Origin: UBA2882 sp051877575
Lineage (GTDB): Bacteria > Bacillota > Clostridia > Lachnospirales > Lachnospiraceae
Direction: 5' to 3'
NCBI GenBank assembly: GCA_051877575.1
Contig: JBJEJA010000052.1
Location: 10,096-74,095 of the forward strand
Length of the DNA stretch: 64,000 bases
Made by a program: the position numbers and the translations under genes. Below the pieces are notes generated by a model. The model searched no databases. It saw nothing but the letters and a program-made list of their open reading frames with translations, and was not told the DNA's origin. Below are positions 16,680 through 24,700 of this stretch, one piece after another. Each line of letters begins with the position of its first letter. Positions within the stretch are counted from its first letter, which is position 1.

Positions 16680-16931
16680 ATGGAATTCAATGAAAACTTT
16701 ATTTTAGGATGTTCGGCAATCGGTGCAGGACTTGCGGTTATCGCAGGTATCGGACCTGGTATCGGTCAGGGTATCGCAGCAGGACATGCGGCAGCAGCAG
16801 TAGGTAGAAACCCGGGCGCAAAATCTGAGATTACTTCTACCATGCTTCTTGGACAGGCAGTTGCCGAGACAACAGGTTTGTATGGTTTGTTAATCGCTAT
16901 GTTATTATTATTCGTAAAACCTTTGGTCTAA
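16680..16931 (+). CDS. atpE: ATP synthase F0 subunit c, with Na+-type binding residues
   Basis: 83 residues forming the usual two-helix hairpin. Helix 1 has PGIGQG (Pro 26, Gln 30). Helix 2 has QAVAETTG, with Val 61, the ion-carrying Glu 63 and Thr 64/Thr 65. Gln 30 plus Glu 63 plus a hydroxyl residue at 64 is the pattern of Na+-coordinating c-rings (Ilyobacter: Gln 32, Val 63, Glu 65, Ser 66). H+-only rings lack it. Na+ coupling is therefore predicted, not shown. The strong AAGGAGG ribosome-binding site fits the high copy number of subunit c. Confidence 0.95.
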   Translation: MEFNENFILGCSAIGAGLAVIAGIGPGIGQGIAAGHAAAAVGRNPGAKSEITSTMLLGQAVAETTGLYGLLIAMLLLFVKPLV

Positions 16932-16932
16932 A

Positions 16933-16965
16933 AAGCCTTCCCCAAATAATGAAGAAAGGAGGCTT
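16933..16965 (+). promoter_or_regulatory. Hairpin burying the atpF ribosome-binding site
   Basis: AAGCCTTCC (16933-16941) pairs with GGAGGCTT (16958-16965) with one bulged T. The 3' arm is the atpF ribosome-binding site itself. The hairpin lies right after the atpE stop and, with a TTG start for atpF, should lower subunit b synthesis relative to subunit c. It has no T-run, so it is not a terminator. Confidence 0.6.
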
Positions 16966-16970
16966 AAGAC

Positions 16971-17549
16971 TTGAATACGTTAGTGAACACAGGACTCATC
17001 CTGCTCAGCAGTGAAAGCGTTGCGGATGCAGGGATGACGAGACTGTTTGACCTGGATTTCCAGTTGCTTCATGATGCGGTGTTGATGATTATTGCAATCT
17101 TTTTCCTGTTTCTGATTGCTTCCAACAAACTGTTTAATCCTGTCAGAAAGATGATGCAGGACAGACAAAACAGAATCGCGGATGATATCGAAAGTGCAAA
17201 AGAAGATAAGGAAAATGCCAATGCGCTGAGACTGGAATACGAAGAAAAGTTGAAAAATATTGATAAAGAGGCTGAACAGATTTTAAGTGAAGCGAGAGCA
17301 AAAGCACTTAAAAATGAAGATCAGATTGTGGCAAGGGCAAAAGAAGAGGCTGCGGCTATCATCGCCCGCGCAAACAAAGAAGCTGAACTTGAAAAGCAGA
17401 AAGTTGCCGATGATGTGAAGAAAGAAATGATCACGCTGGCAAGTATCATGGCAGGCAAGGTTGTAAAGGCTTCTATTGATACTACGGTTCAGGACAGCTT
17501 GATCGATGAAACATTAAAGGAAATGGGTGAGAGCACATGGCTAAGCTGA
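16971..17549 (+). CDS. atpF: ATP synthase F0 subunit b
   Basis: 192 residues. One N-terminal membrane helix (about 33-53, LMIIAIFFLFLIASNKLF) is followed by a long charged coiled coil, the peripheral stalk. The start is TTG, placed by AAAGGAGG five to ten bases upstream. No ATG is available before the membrane helix except Met 22. The end overlaps atpH by 13 bases. Confidence 0.92.
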   Translation: MNTLVNTGLILLSSESVADAGMTRLFDLDFQLLHDAVLMIIAIFFLFLIASNKLFNPVRKMMQDRQNRIADDIESAKEDKENANALRLEYEEKLKNIDKEAEQILSEARAKALKNEDQIVARAKEEAAAIIARANKEAELEKQKVADDVKKEMITLASIMAGKVVKASIDTTVQDSLIDETLKEMGESTWLS

Positions 17550-18097
17550 TTTCAAAAACCTATGGAGATGCTCTGTTTGAACTAGCTGTGGAAAAGCATT
17601 GCGAAGACAGCATGCTCGCTGAAACAGAAACGGTTTTGAATGCGCTTGCCGATAACCCGGATTTTTCCAGATTGATGAATCATCCCAAGATCTTAAAAGA
17701 AGAAAAATTAAAGATTTTGGAAGAGGTTTTTAAGGGACGTGTTTCGGATGAATTGACAGGCTTTATGTCGATTATCGTAAAAAAGGACCGTTTTAATGAA
17801 ATGGAAGAGATTTTCCGCTATTTCATTTCCAGGGTAAAAGAATATAAGGGAATCGGAGTTGCGTTTGTTACAACCCCGCTTAGTTTAAATGAGATCCAGA
17901 AAGCAACCGTTAAAGAAAGATTGCTGGAGACCACTTCTTACAAGGAGGTGGAAATCCACTATCAGGTGGATGAAGGACTCATTGGCGGTATGGTAATCCG
18001 CATAGGCGACAGAGTTGTGGACAGCAGCGTCCGTACAAAGTTAGAAGAGCTGAAACGGCAGCTTTTAAAGGTGCGGCTTGACTGTGCCGACCGTTAA
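17537..18097 (+). CDS. atpH: ATP synthase F1 subunit delta
   Basis: 186 residues of the OSCP/delta family. The helical N-domain starts AKLISKTYGDALFELA, and the C-terminal domain has DEGLIGGMVIRIGDRVVDSSV. It links the b stalk to the alpha3beta3 head. Translational coupling with atpF is suggested by the 13-base overlap. Confidence 0.94.
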   Translation: MAKLISKTYGDALFELAVEKHCEDSMLAETETVLNALADNPDFSRLMNHPKILKEEKLKILEEVFKGRVSDELTGFMSIIVKKDRFNEMEEIFRYFISRVKEYKGIGVAFVTTPLSLNEIQKATVKERLLETTSYKEVEIHYQVDEGLIGGMVIRIGDRVVDSSVRTKLEELKRQLLKVRLDCADR

Positions 18098-18122
18098 TAA
18101 AAAGAAAGGTGCGTAAAGATCC

Positions 18123-19628
18123 ATGAATTTAAAACCAGAAGAGATCAGTTCGGTCATTAAGGATCAGATCAAGAGATATGCTTCTTCTCTGGAAGTCTCG
18201 GATGTCGGAACTGTTATTCAGGTAGCAGATGGTATTGCCCGTGTTCATGGTCTTTCCAATGCCATGCAGGGAGAACTTCTGGAGTTTCCCGGCGAAGTAT
18301 ATGGTATGGTGCTGAACCTGGAAGAAGACAATGTCGGTGCCGTACTTTTGGGAAGTCAAAAGAACATCAATGAGGGAGATATCGTAAAGACAACGGGAAG
18401 AGTGGTTGAGGTTCCTGTCGGTGATGCGATGATTGGGCGTGTAGTCAACGCATTGGGACAGCCTATCGATGGAAAAGGACCGATTCAGACCAGCAAATTC
18501 CGTCAGATTGAAAGAGTTGCTTCCGGTGTTATTACCCGTAAAAGTGTAGATACACCGTTGCAGACAGGTATTAAGGCGATCGATTCCATGGTTCCTATCG
18601 GAAGGGGCCAGAGAGAGTTGATCATCGGTGACAGGCAGACCGGTAAAACTGCGATTGCAATTGACACCATTATCAACCAGAAGGGTCAGAATGTAAAATG
18701 TATTTACGTTGCAATCGGACAAAAAGCTTCTACGGTTGCCAGTATTGTAAAAACTTTGGAGGAATTCGGAGCTATGAGTTACACCACGGTGGTAGCTTCT
18801 ACAGCCAGTGAGCTGGCTCCCCTTCAGTATATTGCACCGTATGCAGGATGTGCCATCGGTGAAGAATGGATGGAGAACGGGGAAGATGTTCTCGTTGTTT
18901 ATGATGATTTGAGTAAACATGCAACTGCATATCGTACACTCTCCCTGCTCCTGAGAAGACCGCCGGGACGTGAGGCTTATCCGGGTGATGTTTTCTATCT
19001 GCATTCCAGATTGCTGGAGCGTGCGGCAAGAATGAGCGACGAGTACGGCGGAGGTTCCTTAACGGCTCTTCCGATTATTGAAACGCAGGCGGGCGATGTA
19101 TCCGCATATATTCCGACCAATGTTATTTCCATTACAGACGGTCAGATATATCTGGAGACCGAGATGTTCAATGCAGGTTTCCGTCCGGCTGTTAATGCAG
19201 GTTTGTCCGTATCCCGTGTAGGTGGTGCGGCACAGATCAAGGCAATGAAAAAGATTGCGGCTCCTATTCGTGTAGAGTTGGCCCAGTACCGTGAGCTGGC
19301 AGCATTCGCACAGTTCGGTTCCGAGCTGGATGCCGATACCAAGGAGAAGCTGGCACAGGGTGAAAGAATCAAAGAAATTTTGAAACAGCCCCAGTATCAG
19401 CCCATGCCCGTACAATATCAGGTTATGATCATCTATGCCGCAACAAACAAATATTTATTGGATGTTCCGGTAGAAGATATTACCAGATTTGAAAAGGAAT
19501 TCTTTGCATTTGTAGACACCAAGTATCCTGAGATCCCGGAAAGCATTGCAAAAGAACAAGTGATTTCTTCCGAAACGGAAGAGGTGCTGATCAAGGCCAT
19601 TGAAGATTTCAAGGCAGATTTTAAATAG
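18123..19628 (+). CDS. atpA: ATP synthase F1 subunit alpha
   Basis: 501 residues, normal length. Walker A GDRQTGKTAIA at about residue 170, the alpha-specific LLLRRPPGREAYPGDVFY segment, and the SRVGGAAQ motif. Non-catalytic nucleotide-binding subunit of F1. Confidence 0.97.
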   Translation: MNLKPEEISSVIKDQIKRYASSLEVSDVGTVIQVADGIARVHGLSNAMQGELLEFPGEVYGMVLNLEEDNVGAVLLGSQKNINEGDIVKTTGRVVEVPVGDAMIGRVVNALGQPIDGKGPIQTSKFRQIERVASGVITRKSVDTPLQTGIKAIDSMVPIGRGQRELIIGDRQTGKTAIAIDTIINQKGQNVKCIYVAIGQKASTVASIVKTLEEFGAMSYTTVVASTASELAPLQYIAPYAGCAIGEEWMENGEDVLVVYDDLSKHATAYRTLSLLLRRPPGREAYPGDVFYLHSRLLERAARMSDEYGGGSLTALPIIETQAGDVSAYIPTNVISITDGQIYLETEMFNAGFRPAVNAGLSVSRVGGAAQIKAMKKIAAPIRVELAQYRELAAFAQFGSELDADTKEKLAQGERIKEILKQPQYQPMPVQYQVMIIYAATNKYLLDVPVEDITRFEKEFFAFVDTKYPEIPESIAKEQVISSETEEVLIKAIEDFKADFK

Positions 19629-19664
19629 GCGTTAATGAGCAACAGAAAGTAAAGGTGACAGACT

Positions 19665-20519
19665 ATGGCTTCCATGAGAAGTATTAAGAGACGTAAGGGT
19701 AGTATTCAGAGTACCCAGCAGATCACCAAAGCGATGAAGCTTGTTTCAACCGTAAAGCTCCAACGTGCCAAAGGCCATGCCGAGAAGTCCAAAGCCTATT
19801 TTGAATGTATGTATGCAACCGTAAAAAGTATGCTGGCAAGAACCGGTTTTATCGAACATCCTTATTTAAAGCCGGGCACCGGCCGTAAAAAAGCGGTAAT
19901 TGTCATTACCTCCAACAGAGGCCTTGCAGGCGGTTATAACTCCAATGTAATCAAGCTGATCACAAAAGGAGATTTTCAAAAGGACGAGGTAAAGATTTAT
20001 GCGATCGGTAGAAAGGGAAAGGAAACCTTTACCCGCTACGGATATGAGGTAGCAGCGGATTACTCGGATATGATCGAAGAGCCTGCTTATGCGGATGCGA
20101 TGAGAGTCAGCAAGGATTTACTGGATGCTTTTGCAGACGGAGAAATCGGAGAAATTTATCTGGCTTATACGGCATTTAAGAATACGGTAAGCCACATCCC
20201 GACTTTGTTGAAGCTTCTTCCCGTAGAGGTAAACGATACAGAGGAAGAGGATGATGATAAGGCTTTGATGAATTTCGAGCAGGATGAGGAAGAAGCATTA
20301 AATCTGCTGATTCCGAAATATATTACCAGCCTGATCTACGGCGGCATGGTAGAAGCGGTTGCCAGTGAAAACGGAGCCAGAATGCAGGCGATGGATTCGG
20401 CAACGAGCAATGCGGAAGAAATGATCGACAAATTATCCTTACAATATAATAGAGCCCGTCAGGGATCTATTACGCAGGAATTAACCGAAATTATAGCAGG
20501 TGCGGAAGCAATCAGCTAG
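19665..20519 (+). CDS. atpG: ATP synthase F1 subunit gamma
   Basis: 284 residues. Conserved N-terminal helix with RRKGSIQSTQQITKAMKLVS, the ITSNRGLAGGYN block, and a C-terminal helix (MQAMDSATSNAEEMI). An acidic insertion near residues 190-210 (EEEDDD) is a local peculiarity. Rotor shaft of F1. Confidence 0.96.
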   Translation: MASMRSIKRRKGSIQSTQQITKAMKLVSTVKLQRAKGHAEKSKAYFECMYATVKSMLARTGFIEHPYLKPGTGRKKAVIVITSNRGLAGGYNSNVIKLITKGDFQKDEVKIYAIGRKGKETFTRYGYEVAADYSDMIEEPAYADAMRVSKDLLDAFADGEIGEIYLAYTAFKNTVSHIPTLLKLLPVEVNDTEEEDDDKALMNFEQDEEEALNLLIPKYITSLIYGGMVEAVASENGARMQAMDSATSNAEEMIDKLSLQYNRARQGSITQELTEIIAGAEAIS

Positions 20520-20540
20520 AAAAGGAGTGAAAGAAAAGAA

Positions 20541-21932
20541 ATGGCAGAAACAGCAATCGGAAAAATCACTCAGATCATCGGTGCCGTACTGGATATTAAG
20601 TTTCCGGAGGGGAAATTGCCGGAAATTAATGAAGCAATTAAGATCAACACCAAAGATGGCGGTGTATTGGTTGTGGAAGTAGCACAGCACCTTGGAGATG
20701 ATACAGTGAGATGTATCGCCATGGGAACGACTGACGGTCTTGTAAGAGGAATGGATGCAATTGCAACCGGAGCTCCGATTACCGTACCTGTTGGTGAAAA
20801 AACCTTAGGACGTATTTTTAATGTCCTTGGCGAAGCAATTGATAATAAACCGGCTCCCACGGATGTTTCCTATGAGCCGATTCACAGACCGGCTCCCGAA
20901 TTTGCGGAGCAGTCTACAGAAACAGAATTATTAGAAACCGGTATCAAAGTCGTTGACCTGCTTTGCCCTTATCAGAAGGGTGGTAAGATCGGTCTGTTCG
21001 GCGGTGCCGGTGTAGGTAAAACGGTTTTGATTCAGGAATTGATCCGTAACATCGCCACCGAGCATGGCGGATATTCCGTATTTACCGGTGTAGGAGAGCG
21101 TACCCGTGAGGGTAACGATCTGTATCATGAAATGACAGAATCCGGCGTTATCGATAAGACGACCATGGTATTCGGTCAGATGAATGAGCCGCCGGGAGCC
21201 AGAATGAGGGTCGGTCTGACCGGTCTGACAATGGCAGAATATTTCCGTGATAAAGGCGGAAAGGACGTGTTGTTATTCATCGACAATATTTTCCGTTTTA
21301 CACAGGCAGGTTCCGAGGTATCCGCGCTGCTTGGACGTATGCCTTCAGCCGTTGGTTACCAGCCGACTCTGCAGACGGAAATGGGCGCGCTTCAGGAGCG
21401 TATCACATCCACCAAAAACGGTTCTATTACATCCGTACAGGCAGTATATGTGCCCGCCGATGACTTAACTGACCCGGCTCCGGCAACAACCTTTGCCCAC
21501 CTGGATGCAACCACCGTTTTATCTCGTTCTATTGTTGAGCTTGGTATTTATCCGGCGGTAGATCCGTTGGAGTCTACCTCGCGTATTTTGGATCCGCGTA
21601 TCGTAGGTGAAGAGCACTACGAAGTAGCGCGCGGCGTACAGGAAATACTTCAAAAATATAAAGAGTTACAGGATATTATTGCAATTCTGGGTATGGACGA
21701 GCTGTCTGAGGATGATAAACTGGTCGTAAACAGAGCAAGAAAGGTACAGAGATTTTTATCCCAGCCGTTCTTCGTGGCAACGCAGTTTACCGGTATGGAT
21801 GGTAAGTATGTACCGCTTAGCGAGACGATCCGCGGTTTTAAGGAAATACTGGAAGGAAAGCACGATGATGTTCCAGAAAGCTACTTCTTAAATGCCGGAA
21901 GTATTGACGAAGTCGTTGCCCGGAAACAGTAA
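20541..21932 (+). CDS. atpD: ATP synthase F1 subunit beta
   Basis: 463 residues. Walker A GGAGVGKTVL (about 155), the VGERTREGND catalytic Glu, the Walker B segment LLFIDNIFRF, and the DELSEDD catch-loop motif. Catalytic subunit. Nothing atypical. Confidence 0.97.
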   Translation: MAETAIGKITQIIGAVLDIKFPEGKLPEINEAIKINTKDGGVLVVEVAQHLGDDTVRCIAMGTTDGLVRGMDAIATGAPITVPVGEKTLGRIFNVLGEAIDNKPAPTDVSYEPIHRPAPEFAEQSTETELLETGIKVVDLLCPYQKGGKIGLFGGAGVGKTVLIQELIRNIATEHGGYSVFTGVGERTREGNDLYHEMTESGVIDKTTMVFGQMNEPPGARMRVGLTGLTMAEYFRDKGGKDVLLFIDNIFRFTQAGSEVSALLGRMPSAVGYQPTLQTEMGALQERITSTKNGSITSVQAVYVPADDLTDPAPATTFAHLDATTVLSRSIVELGIYPAVDPLESTSRILDPRIVGEEHYEVARGVQEILQKYKELQDIIAILGMDELSEDDKLVVNRARKVQRFLSQPFFVATQFTGMDGKYVPLSETIRGFKEILEGKHDDVPESYFLNAGSIDEVVARKQ

Positions 21933-21943
21933 GGGGTGAGCAA

Positions 21944-22348
21944 GTGGCGAGCGAAAATGCATTTGAATTAAAAATCATTACGCCGGACCGTATATTCTAT
22001 GAAGGAATGGCGGAAATGGTAGAATTTAATACCACGGAGGGAGAAATCGGCGTTTATAAAAAGCATATTCCCATGACTGTGATCATCAGCCCCGGAATCC
22101 TGACCATTACCGAGGAAGAAGAAACAAAGGAAGCGGCGCTTCATGCAGGCTTTGCGGAAATTCTTCCGGACAAGGTTACGATTATGGCAGAGATCATCGA
22201 ATGGCCCGATGAAATCGATGAAGAAAGGGCTGAGCAGGCCAAAGAGCGTGCCATGGACCGTCTTCAGCACAGAACATCGGAAACCGATGTGGCAAGAGCC
22301 GAAACTGCTCTCCAGCGTGCGATTGCACGTATTGAAGTAATAAAATAA
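21944..22348 (+). CDS. atpC: ATP synthase F1 subunit epsilon
   Basis: 134 residues starting GTG, with GGGGTGAG upstream. The beta-sandwich N-domain (FELKIITPDRIFYEG, EGEIGVYKKHIPM) is followed by a two-helix C-domain that can inhibit ATP hydrolysis. Last gene of the operon, followed by a terminator. Confidence 0.95.
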   Translation: MASENAFELKIITPDRIFYEGMAEMVEFNTTEGEIGVYKKHIPMTVIISPGILTITEEEETKEAALHAGFAEILPDKVTIMAEIIEWPDEIDEERAEQAKERAMDRLQHRTSETDVARAETALQRAIARIEVIK

Positions 22349-22356
22349 AATCAAAA

Positions 22357-22388
22357 GCGGGGATGTGTCGACGGCATCCCCCTTTTTA
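22357..22388 (+). terminator. Terminator of the ATP synthase operon
   Basis: GGGGATG (22359-22365) pairs with CATCCCC (22375-22381), and a T-run follows. Confidence 0.85.
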
Positions 22389-22434
22389 TTTCCGCTGATT
22401 GGCGGGTTACTGATATACGAAGGGAGGAAAGGGC

Positions 22435-22839
22435 ATGAATGTCATATCGCTTTTAATGCCAAAAACACAGGTCGCATATTTGTGTGAAGATGATTCCATC
22501 CGGCAGGGCTTGGAAAAGATGCGGAATCACGGATATACGGCAATTCCCGTATTGTCAAAGGACGGGCATTACCGGGGGACTGTCAGCGAAGGTGATTTTT
22601 TATGGCATATTCTGGACAAACAGAACAACAGCCTGAAAGAACAGGAAACGATGTCCATTAAAGAAGTATTGCGGGAGAACTTTAATCCGGCGGTAAAGAT
22701 CGGCGTTACCATGAAAGAATTATTGGAAAGGGCGATGCAGCAGAACTTTGTGCCTGTGGTGGATGACAGAGAATTTTTTATCGGAATTGTAACCAGACAG
22801 AGCATTATCAGAAACTTAACGACGATGAGAGCTGATTGA
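22435..22839 (+). CDS. CBS domain pair protein (134 aa)
   Basis: The protein consists of two tandem CBS motifs (about residues 1-60 and 70-130) and nothing else. GYTAIPVLSKDGHYRGTVSEGD and FVPVVDDREFFIGIVTRQ are the ligand-binding strands. Such stand-alone pairs usually sense adenine nucleotides and act on a partner. The AGGGAGG site supports the start. The partner is unknown; the following gene at 22917 is a hypothetical. Confidence 0.85.
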   Translation: MNVISLLMPKTQVAYLCEDDSIRQGLEKMRNHGYTAIPVLSKDGHYRGTVSEGDFLWHILDKQNNSLKEQETMSIKEVLRENFNPAVKIGVTMKELLERAMQQNFVPVVDDREFFIGIVTRQSIIRNLTTMRAD

Positions 22840-22916
22840 TCCGAAAATTGTGCAGAAGAAAGGAACGATCTCTTTTAAATGTACATAACATAATAAAAAA
22901 CGGAGTCGTTTCATTT

Positions 22917-23306
22917 ATGGACAATCGAAAAATTCTTCCGTTCTATATGACCTATCCGCTTCCGCTGTACTATGAAGACGAGCACGAAATGATTAAGGAC
23001 ATGGAATATCTTCAGGGGCAGCATCCTGTAGAAATCAGAACCCTGCAAAGGGAAATCGCACAGATCATCAATGTGATGGATTACAGCGGCAGCATGATTT
23101 ATGATGAGTATCCCGATCGCTTTTTGTTACAAAAATATGGAAAGGATATCGCAGATAAAATCCGAAAAAAATATAAGGATGATGTGGAAAGTTCCGTGCA
23201 TAAAATGCTTGATTGGGATGGGTTTGAAGAGATTATCATGCTGTTACTGCATGAAGAAATTTTAAAAAGGCGTCATCGGAGAAACAGAGGTTATCTGAGA
23301 TTCTGA
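22917..23306 (+). CDS. Conserved hypothetical protein (129 aa)
   Basis: ATG 22917 is chosen over an in-frame upstream start at 22836 that overlaps the CBS gene. The protein has a pattern seen in clostridial hypotheticals: FYMTYPLPLYYEDE, then an YLQGQHPVEIRTLQREI helix, MDYSGSMIYDEYPDR, and a basic tail (RRHRRNRG). No membrane segment or catalytic motif. No function proposed. Confidence 0.7.
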   Translation: MDNRKILPFYMTYPLPLYYEDEHEMIKDMEYLQGQHPVEIRTLQREIAQIINVMDYSGSMIYDEYPDRFLLQKYGKDIADKIRKKYKDDVESSVHKMLDWDGFEEIIMLLLHEEILKRRHRRNRGYLRF

Positions 23307-23496
23307 AATATCGCCGGGTGTATATTGTTTTTCAGAACAGACTGTGGAAAATGAGAAACCATGTACATCCGGCGCTTTCTATGTGCGGCGGAGACTGTTC
23401 AGAGAAATTTTAGTTGTGGTTTTTCCTGAAAGGAATTAGAATATAATCATACTTGGTATGCAAGTAAAAACGGACAGCACCGCAAAGGATTTGCAA

Positions 23497-24663
23497 ATGG
23501 ATAAATTAGAAGCACTTCTTTTACAAATATTAAACGAGGATCTGGTACAGATTGTCATCAGCGGACCAAAGAAAAATGATGCTTCCAATCCGGAGAATTT
23601 TATCAGAAAAATACAGATTCGTCCCGTCGTGTTAAAACGACAGCTGATGTTTCAGGCAGCAGCTTACACGGAAAAGCAGGTGTTTCATGAGAATCTTTCC
23701 AAAGAGAGAACCGTGGAATATGTAAAGCATGCGATGGAGGATTTTAAGCAGCTCCAGGCATATGGGGATGGGATAAATGTAAGTGTATTATCGGGGAAAA
23801 AAGGGAATCTGTCCATGAAAAGCCGAATTTCATCTCCGCAGGAAAAGGAGCGGAAGCTGCTTACGCATGATCGGGAAAAGGAATATATCCTGCCCAAGGA
23901 TGTACCGGTACCTTTTTTGATAGATCTGGGCGTTCAGACGCAGGAAGGGAAAATCATTGCCGGTAAATATGATAAATTTCGTCAGATCAACCGCTTTCTG
24001 GAATTTATCAGGGATATTCTGCCCGAACTGCCAAAGGACAGGCAGATTTCCATTTTGGATTTCGGATGTGGAAAAAGCTATCTGACTTTTGCAATGTACT
24101 ATTATCTGAAAATCATGAATGGGCTGGATGTTGATATCATTGGCTTGGATCTAAAAGAAGGGGTTATAGAAAAATGTAATCGTCTGAAGGAAAGCTATGG
24201 GTATGATCAATTACATTTTCTGGTGGGAGATATCAGCCGATATGAAGGAAAAACACAGGTAGATATGGTTGTAACACTGCATGCCTGTGACACGGCAACG
24301 GACTACGCTCTGGCGAAGGCCGTAAAGTGGGATGCACAGGTAATCTTGTCCGTTCCATGCTGCCATCACGAATTAAACAGACAGATATTACAGGAATTGT
24401 TAATGCCGGTATTGAAATACGGACTTTTAAAGGAACGGATATCCGCTCTGTTGACAGACGGAATCAGGGCAGCGCTGCTGGAGGAAGCCGGATATGATGT
24501 GCAGGTGTTGGAGTTTATTGATATGGAGCATACTCCGAAAAATATTTTATTGCGCTGCGTAAAAAATAAACATATGCGGGCAAAGAAAAGTGATTGTTTA
24601 GAAGAAATGTTGCAATTTCTGAACGGAGAGCCGATGTTGCAGAAATTATTAAAGGAACCGTAG
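23497..24663 (+). CDS. Class I SAM-dependent methyltransferase
   Basis: 388 residues from ATG 23497, which has an AAGGA site eight bases upstream. An in-frame ATG at 23458 would add 13 residues, but it lies only ~11 bases after a TATAAT at 23442, so it would be almost leaderless. The C-terminal half is a Rossmann methyltransferase domain (ILDFGCGKSYLTFAMYYYL, IIGLDLKEGVIEKC, VVTLHACDTATDYAL, SVPCCHHE), like the Methyltransf_32 group. The N-terminal ~170 residues are a separate basic domain. Substrate unknown; RNA is a common guess for this type. Confidence 0.82.
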   Translation: MDKLEALLLQILNEDLVQIVISGPKKNDASNPENFIRKIQIRPVVLKRQLMFQAAAYTEKQVFHENLSKERTVEYVKHAMEDFKQLQAYGDGINVSVLSGKKGNLSMKSRISSPQEKERKLLTHDREKEYILPKDVPVPFLIDLGVQTQEGKIIAGKYDKFRQINRFLEFIRDILPELPKDRQISILDFGCGKSYLTFAMYYYLKIMNGLDVDIIGLDLKEGVIEKCNRLKESYGYDQLHFLVGDISRYEGKTQVDMVVTLHACDTATDYALAKAVKWDAQVILSVPCCHHELNRQILQELLMPVLKYGLLKERISALLTDGIRAALLEEAGYDVQVLEFIDMEHTPKNILLRCVKNKHMRAKKSDCLEEMLQFLNGEPMLQKLLKEP

Positions 24664-24700
24664 ACAGAATAAGCCAATTGTAAAATATGAAGAGGAAGTT

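Noticed and set aside
18129..19004. 291-codon open frame on the minus strand opposite atpA
   Set aside because: Antisense to a conserved gene, no domain, no ribosome-binding site.
23307..23457. Inverted repeat (CGCCGGGTGTA with TACATCCGGCG) as a terminator or regulatory RNA
   Set aside because: The arms are ~40 bases apart, there is no T-run, and nothing else supports a function.
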